Positions 36,803 through 41,647 of a stretch of DNA of 41,647 nucleotides are shown piece after piece. The stretch comes from Dactylosporangium sucinum. Lineage in GTDB: Bacteria; Actinomycetota; Actinomycetes; Mycobacteriales; Micromonosporaceae. Within the stretch, counting starts at the first letter, position 1; every line of letters starts with the position of its first letter. The notes below the pieces were generated by a model. The model did no database searches. It was given only the letters and a program-made list of their open reading frames with translations, and had not been told where the DNA came from. Made by a program: the position numbers and the translations under genes. The stretch is from positions 1 through 41,647 of the forward strand of contig NZ_BMPI01000004.1 in the NCBI RefSeq assembly GCF_014647515.1, written 5' to 3'.

Positions 36803-37545
36803 CCGTCCTCCCTTCCGATCCGTGTGCCGACCAGTGGCGTCCGTCGTAACGCGAGTCGCAGTCACTAAGCCTAAGCGCTCCGGCGGGGCGTCGAGGTTGA
36901 CCTTACCGGTCAGCTCTCGGGTCTCCGACACGTCATCATCTCCAGACCACCCCACTCGATGCCAATTGATCACCCATGTCCCGACATAGCGGTCATTTGC
37001 CATTCATCCGCATTTCACCGCAGCTCGCCCGGTCCCGACCAGCACCCGAACCGCCCGCGGTCGCCGGCCACCCAACCCCTGGCCTCCCAAGACCACAACC
37101 GCCGGGTGACCAGCTTCACGACCGGTCCGTACTGGGACGCGGCTCCGCTCGGCCAGGTTGCACGAACTTGACATTTTCCGCCCTCGAGGGCACGGGCGTG
37201 TCGCCATCCCGGACTCAGGTCCGTCCATGATCAAGGGAGACTTCCGGCTGCCCCGACAGCCAGATCGTTCCCTTGATCATGGACGGACCTGAGCGCCGAA
37301 CCTGAGGGCGGCGGCGGACCTGCGGGGATGCCTGCGGTGTTTGCGTTCGAGGGCATGGCGATTCCAGAGCACGGCTGGCTCAGGGCGTGGCCGGCTCAAG
37401 AAGCGGCGGCTGGACGCGCGACGGGTCGAGGGCCGTGGCGGGTCGAGCACGGCCGAGCTCAATGCGCGGCAGGCCCCGGGGCGCGGCAGTGCAGGGTGCG
37501 GCGGGTCCGGCGGGCTGGGTGTGGGCTTGGAGGGTGGCGGGCAGG
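36803..37545. other. Intergenic region between murJ and the pseudokinase gene
   Basis: No credible gene. It contains palindrome copy C and must hold the promoter of the pseudokinase-sigM-anti-sigma operon. Frames here are Arg/Gly/Pro-rich. Confidence 0.6.
37214..37293. repeat. Dispersed palindrome, copy C
   Basis: A perfect 25-bp inverted repeat (37214-37238 and 37269-37293), including CATGATCAAGGGA in the left arm. The 30-nt centre reads TTCCGGCTGCCC ... AGCCAGATC, and GGCTG/CAGCC can pair in it. It has the longest arms of the three copies. Confidence 0.92.
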
Positions 37546-39363
37546 CTAGCGGCCGAGTTTGGACTTGATCAAGGTGGCGAACTGGCGGACCTCCGGGACG
37601 CGGAGGACCAGGGCCAGCGCTGCGTATGCGGCCAGCAGGACGGCGCTGCCCACCAGGAGCTGGACGACGCCCAGGAGCTTGCCCGGGTCCATCACGCGGG
37701 CGATGGCCCACGACGCCGCGAAGGCCAGGGCGCCGCCCACTGCCGCCGCGGCCGTCAGGCGCAGGAGGGTGTCGGCCACCCGGGCCAGGCCCAGCCGGCC
37801 CAGGCGGGTGCGGAGCAGCCAGTAGCCCAGCAGGAGGGCGGCCACGAACGACAGCGCCGTGCCGACCATCAGCGACGCCGTCACGGCGGCGATCGGGAGG
37901 AGGAAGTAGAACGCCACGTCCAGCAGGAGGCGGATGGCCACGCCGCCGATGTTCACCAGCGCGGGGGTGCGGGTGTCGCGCATGGCGTAGAAGACGCTGG
38001 TCTGCATCTGGCTCAGGGCGAACGGGACCAGGCCCAGGCCGGCCGCGCTCACCACCCAGCCGGTCGCCAGGGCGGCGTCGTAGCCATACTCACCCCAGTC
38101 GAACAGCGTCACCGCCAGGGGCTGGCCCAGGACCACGTAGATGGCCGCGGCCGGGATCAGGATCACCGACGCCAGGCGGGTGGCCTGGGACAGCTGGTCG
38201 GTCACGTCGCCGAAGCGGCCGTCGGCGGCCGCGGAGGAGATGCGGGGCATCATCGCGGTGATCACGGAGACGGCCACGATGCCGTGCGCCATCATGAAGA
38301 TCAGGAACGCGTTGTTGAAGATGATCGGGCCGTCGCCGCCGCGGACCTGGTTGTTCTTGGCCAGGCTCATCACGACCGTGATGCCGATCTGGTTGACCGC
38401 GACGTAGAGCAGCATCCAGGCGCCCAGCCTGCCCAACTCGCGCAGGTGCAGCTTGCGGAAGTCGAAGCGCCACTTCCAGCGGAAGCCGGTCTTGCGCATG
38501 GCCGGCCAGAGGCCGAGGGCCTGGATCACGATGCCCAGCGTGGTGCCGATGCCGAGGACCAGGATCTGCGGGACGGTGATCGTCTCGGGGGTCGGCAGGC
38601 CGGAGCCGCGCACGAGCATGAAGGCGCCGGCGGTGGCGATGATGACGACGTTGTTGAGGATCGGCGTCCACATCGGTGCCGCGAAGTGGCCGCGCACGTT
38701 GAGGATCGCGGCGAAGATGCCGGCCAGCCCGTAGAAGAAGATCTCGGGCAGCAGCAGGTAGGCCAGGAACGTGATCAGGTCGCGGTCGTCCGCCGTGACC
38801 CGGTCGTTGCCCAGCGTGTAGATCGCGGTGATGAGCGGCGCCGCCAGGACCACGATCAGGGTGGCCGCGCCGAGCGTCACCACCGCCAGGGTGAGCAGCC
38901 GCTGCGCGTAGGCCTCGCCGCGGTCGGGCTCCTCCTTGCGGGCGCGCACCAGGGTCGGGATGAGCACGCTGGCCAGCACGCCGCCGAGCAGCAGCTCGTA
39001 GATCTGGTTGGGCAGGTTGTTGGCCAGCGTGTAGTCGTCGCCGACGACCGCGCCGCCGATCGCGGCCGAGATGGCGGCCGCGCGGATGAAGCCCGTGCCC
39101 CGGCTGATCAGGCTCAGGATGGCCATCGTGCTGCTGTTGCGCACGACGGTGCCGGTGCTCTCGTCGTCGCCGGGCGACGGCGGCGGCGCGGTCTCCTCGA
39201 CGACCGGCGCGTCCGAGACGACCTGCGGCCCGGGCACGACCGGCAGGCGGACGGTCGGCGCGTTGACCGGGTCATATCGCACGGTCGGCGGCTCGGGCTG
39301 CCCGACCGGGTTCAGGGCGACCGTCGGCTCATTGCTCCAGCGCCCGTCTCGTGCCGGATCCAT
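37546..39363 (-). CDS. murJ: Lipid II flippase MurJ (MviN)
   Basis: A 605-residue multi-pass membrane transporter that flips lipid II for peptidoglycan synthesis. The N-terminal ~80 residues are Pro/Thr-rich and cytoplasmic. About 14 membrane segments follow, including the conserved SLISRGTGFIR and the NNLPNQIYELLLGGVLASVLIP-type start of segment 2. The protein ends shortly after the last membrane helix, so no pseudokinase domain is fused. GGGG about 10 nt before the ATG is a weak ribosome-binding site. The gene is divergent from pcnA. Confidence 0.95.
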   Translation of the reverse strand: MDPARDGRWSNEPTVALNPVGQPEPPTVRYDPVNAPTVRLPVVPGPQVVSDAPVVEETAPPPSPGDDESTGTVVRNSSTMAILSLISRGTGFIRAAAISAAIGGAVVGDDYTLANNLPNQIYELLLGGVLASVLIPTLVRARKEEPDRGEAYAQRLLTLAVVTLGAATLIVVLAAPLITAIYTLGNDRVTADDRDLITFLAYLLLPEIFFYGLAGIFAAILNVRGHFAAPMWTPILNNVVIIATAGAFMLVRGSGLPTPETITVPQILVLGIGTTLGIVIQALGLWPAMRKTGFRWKWRFDFRKLHLRELGRLGAWMLLYVAVNQIGITVVMSLAKNNQVRGGDGPIIFNNAFLIFMMAHGIVAVSVITAMMPRISSAAADGRFGDVTDQLSQATRLASVILIPAAAIYVVLGQPLAVTLFDWGEYGYDAALATGWVVSAAGLGLVPFALSQMQTSVFYAMRDTRTPALVNIGGVAIRLLLDVAFYFLLPIAAVTASLMVGTALSFVAALLLGYWLLRTRLGRLGLARVADTLLRLTAAAAVGGALAFAASWAIARVMDPGKLLGVVQLLVGSAVLLAAYAALALVLRVPEVRQFATLIKSKLGR

Positions 39364-39522
39364 CCGCTACACCCCAACTCGGCCAGTACTTCCCCTCGCA
39401 AGCACAGACCATAGTGGCACCCCCCGACACTTCCGAGGACCCGTCAATATCGCGCGACCCGATCCACACGAGCCCGCTACCCTCGGTGGCTGCCGTACCG
39501 ACCGCGATAGGCTGACCAACCA
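39364..39522. promoter_or_regulatory. murJ/pcnA divergent promoter region
   Basis: A 159-bp gap. TAGGCT at about 39506-39511 could be a -10 element for pcnA, placing the transcript start close to its ATG; pcnA has no Shine-Dalgarno, so its mRNA may be leaderless. Confidence 0.4.
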
Positions 39523-40974
39523 ATGTCCCAGACCCAGCGCGCCCTCACCGAAGCCCAGCGCCGTGCCGTGCACGAGCTGCTGCGCGTCTCCCCCGTCGCC
39601 GACGAGCTCGGCCGCCGGTTCGAAGCCGCCGGCCACGAGCTCCACCTCGTCGGCGGCTCGGTCCGTGACGCGCTCCTCGGACGCCTCGGCGACGACCTCG
39701 ACTTCACGACCGACGCGCGGCCCGACGACACCCTGCGGATCGTCGACGGCTGGGCCGAGTCGGTGTGGACGACCGGCGCGGAGTTCGGCACGATCGGCAT
39801 CGCGCGCCGCGGCCTGCGGATCGAGATCACGACGTTCCGCGCCGACGCGTATGACCGGGTCAGCCGCAACCCCATCGTGCAGTACGGCGACAGCCTCAGC
39901 GAGGACCTGCGCCGCCGTGACTTCGCCGTGAACGCGATGGCGGTGTCGGTGCCGGGCCACGAGTTCACCGATCCGTATGGTGGTCTCGAGGACCTGGCCG
40001 AGCGCGTCCTGCGCACGCCGGGCGCGCCGGAGGACTCCTTCGCCGACGACCCGCTGCGCATGCTGCGGGCCGCGCGCTTCGCCGCCCAGCTGCGCTTCGA
40101 GGTCGCCCCCGAGGTCTACGCGGCGATGACCGCGATGGCCGCCGACCTGTCCCGGATCACCGCCGAGCGGATCCGCGACGAGTTCGTGAAGCTCATGTGC
40201 GGCGCCGACCCGGTCACCGGCCTGCGGCTGCTGGTCGACACCGGGCTGGCGGAGCAGTTCCTGCCCGAGCTGTCCGGCCTCAAGCTGGAGATCGACGAGC
40301 ACGCGCAGCACAAGGACGTCTACGAGCACACCCTGATCGTGGTGCGCAACGCGATCGCCCACGAGAAGGAGGGGGCCGACTTCACGCTGCGCATGGCGGC
40401 GCTCATGCACGACATCGGCAAGCCGGCTACGAAGGCGGTCGGCCCCGACGGCGGGGTGAGCTTCCACCACCACGAGGTCGTCGGCGCGCGGCTGACCAGG
40501 CAGCGGATGAAGGCGCTGAAGTTCCCCAAGGACGTCATCGCCGACGTGGCCGAGCTCGTCTCCCTGCACCTGCGCTTCTACGGGTACGGGCGGGGCGAGT
40601 GGACCGACTCGGCCGTCCGCCGCTACGTGACCGATGCCGGCCCGCTGCTGCAGCGGCTGCACGGCCTCACCCGCTCCGACGTCACCACGCGCAACCGGCG
40701 CAAGGCGGCCCAGCTCGCGGCCGACTACGACGCGCTGGAGGAGCGGATCGCGCGGATCGCCGCCGAGGAGGATCTCGCCCGGGTCCGGCCCGACCTCGAC
40801 GGCAACGCGATCATGGAGCTGTTGGGGGTCCCACCCGGCCCGGTCGTGGGGAAGGCTTGGCGGTACCTCAAGGACCTCCGCCTCGAGCGCGGCCCCCTGG
40901 ACCCGGACGAGGCCGAGGCCGAGCTGCTCCGCTGGGCCGAGGCCGAGGGGATCACGGCACCCGGACCTCGGTGA
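39523..40974 (+). CDS. cca: CCA tRNA nucleotidyltransferase
   Basis: A 483-residue enzyme adding CCA to tRNA 3' ends. This is needed because the tRNA genes in the window do not encode CCA. Class II motifs are visible: LVGGSVRDALLG and DDLDFTTDA with the metal-binding aspartates, the RRDFAVNAMA motif and the LRMLRAARFAAQL helix. A C-terminal HD domain has LMHDIGKPATK and HHHEVVGARL. It is commonly named pcnA in this neighbourhood. The 3' end overlaps the cyclophilin gene on the opposite strand by 23 bp. Confidence 0.95.
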   Translation: MSQTQRALTEAQRRAVHELLRVSPVADELGRRFEAAGHELHLVGGSVRDALLGRLGDDLDFTTDARPDDTLRIVDGWAESVWTTGAEFGTIGIARRGLRIEITTFRADAYDRVSRNPIVQYGDSLSEDLRRRDFAVNAMAVSVPGHEFTDPYGGLEDLAERVLRTPGAPEDSFADDPLRMLRAARFAAQLRFEVAPEVYAAMTAMAADLSRITAERIRDEFVKLMCGADPVTGLRLLVDTGLAEQFLPELSGLKLEIDEHAQHKDVYEHTLIVVRNAIAHEKEGADFTLRMAALMHDIGKPATKAVGPDGGVSFHHHEVVGARLTRQRMKALKFPKDVIADVAELVSLHLRFYGYGRGEWTDSAVRRYVTDAGPLLQRLHGLTRSDVTTRNRRKAAQLAADYDALEERIARIAAEEDLARVRPDLDGNAIMELLGVPPGPVVGKAWRYLKDLRLERGPLDPDEAEAELLRWAEAEGITAPGPR

Positions 40975-41647
40975 TCTGCACCGCGAGCTTCGGCGGCCCG
41001 TTCGCCGTGCCCGTCGCCGTGCCGGCGGCCGCGACCTTGTCCAGCAGGTCGAGGCCGCTGGTCACCCGGCCGAAGATCGAGTAGTCCGGCGAGATGTCGC
41101 TGTCGCGGTACACGATGAAGAACTGCGACCCGTTCGTCCCGGGCCCGGCGTTGGCCATGGCCAGCGTCCCCCGCGGATAGGGCGGCAGGGTCGTCGGCAG
41201 GTTCTCCTCGCCGAACCGGTAGCCGGGCGTGCCGGTGCCGGTCCCGCTCGGGTCGCCGCACTGGAGCACCCACAGCCCCTCGGTGGTCAGCCGGTGACAC
41301 GGGGTGTCGCTGTAGAAGTCGTCGCGGGACAGGTGGACGAAGGAGTTCACCGTGCAGGGCGCCCGGTCGGCGTACAGCTCGAGCCCGATCGGGCCCTGGT
41401 TGGTCTCCATCGTCGCGGTGAGCTTGCCGGTCAGCGTCGAGCGCGGCGCGGGCGTTGCCACCAGGCGCGCCTCGTCGTTGCCCCGGTCGGCCGACGGGTA
41501 GGCGCAGGGTGCCCCGGTGCCGGCCGGCGGCGCACCGCCCACGGTCGGGCCGGCGGCCGGCCCGCGGCTGGTGCCGGGGACGCTGGGTGGCGGCGGTGCC
41601 GACGCGTCAGTCTCCAAGGAGGCAGCAGGAGCCGAGGCCGGCCGGCC
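40952..41647 (-). CDS. Cyclophilin-type peptidyl-prolyl isomerase (5' end outside window)
   Basis: The frame is open to the window edge, so the N-terminus is missing. A Pro/Ala/Gly-rich linker leads to a cyclophilin domain with METNQGPIGLELYADRAPC, CHRLTTEGLWVLQCGDPSG, GTLAMANAGPGTNGSQFFI and YSIFGRVTSGLDLLDKV. The catalytic arginine is kept (CHR), while the usual FMxQGGD reads WVLQCGD. Related actinobacterial proteins have an N-terminal membrane anchor, so this one is probably anchored and folds proteins outside the membrane. Confidence 0.9.
   Translation of the reverse strand, partial: GRPASAPAASLETDASAPPPPSVPGTSRGPAAGPTVGGAPPAGTGAPCAYPSADRGNDEARLVATPAPRSTLTGKLTATMETNQGPIGLELYADRAPCTVNSFVHLSRDDFYSDTPCHRLTTEGLWVLQCGDPSGTGTGTPGYRFGEENLPTTLPPYPRGTLAMANAGPGTNGSQFFIVYRDSDISPDYSIFGRVTSGLDLLDKVAAAGTATGTANGPPKLAVQITEVRVP

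Noticed and set aside
37387..39414. 675-codon plus-strand frame antisense to murJ
   Set aside because: Gln/Arg/Asp/His-rich shadow of murJ.

Overview
The window is high-GC actinobacterial chromosome around the replication origin. Gene order and protein features (dciA between recF and gyrB, an RNase P/YidC operon, parABS, trxBA, a CwlM-type protein, MurJ, tRNA nucleotidyltransferase) point to an actinomycete. A short decarboxylating Gnd next to recF and a MurJ that is not fused to its pseudokinase suggest a Micromonosporaceae-like organism; the family-level assignment is inference. The window was read by eye, with no database search.

Left end (1-4340): the right part of an integrative conjugative element of the pSAM2/AICE type. 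It holds the tail of one gene, small membrane-protein genes (one DUF2637-like), a RepSA-like rolling-circle initiator with HUH and Tyr motifs, a small excisionase and a tyrosine integrase. The integrase ends 71 bp from the 3' end of an intact tRNA-Ala(TGC), the likely attachment site. The left end and the transfer genes lie outside the window.

4341-15243 (almost all minus strand): tRNA-Ala, a 42-codon DLW-39-like gene, a compact tRNA-like structured element, a repeat-rich island, tRNA-Ile(GAT), a DUF3566 membrane protein, gyrA, gyrB, one unknown plus-strand gene, dciA, recF, gnd and dnaN. All minus-strand genes here run away from the origin.

15244-19208: oriC and dnaA. About 500 bp carries many DnaA boxes in both orientations next to an AT-rich stretch enclosed by a 12-bp inverted repeat. 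More DnaA boxes lie upstream of dnaA.

19209-28270 (plus strand): rpmH-rnpA-yidD-yidC-jag closing with a strong terminator, a divergent folD, a 1.9-kb apparently gene-free stretch, rsmG, then parA-parB. Five exact 14-bp parS cores and one partial core lie between 23.1 and 28.36 kb. One supplies the stop codon of folD and one lies within the first codons of parA.

28271-41647: a parS/DnaA-box cluster, a HIT-like gene, a 1-kb intergenic region with a same-orientation array of DnaA-box-like repeats, a GNAT acetyltransferase, then a minus-strand cell-envelope and redox block (murJ, a membrane pseudokinase, ECF sigma, anti-sigma, trxB-trxA, CwlM-like amidase). A SigR-type promoter sits upstream of trxB. 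The window ends with tRNA nucleotidyltransferase and a truncated cyclophilin gene.

The best candidates for undescribed biology are: a dispersed family of long intergenic palindromes with a shared apex (three copies); the DnaA-box-like array at 29.85-30.0 kb; parS sites built into coding sequence; and the tRNA-like element that ends 1 nt before the start codon of the DLW-39-like gene.
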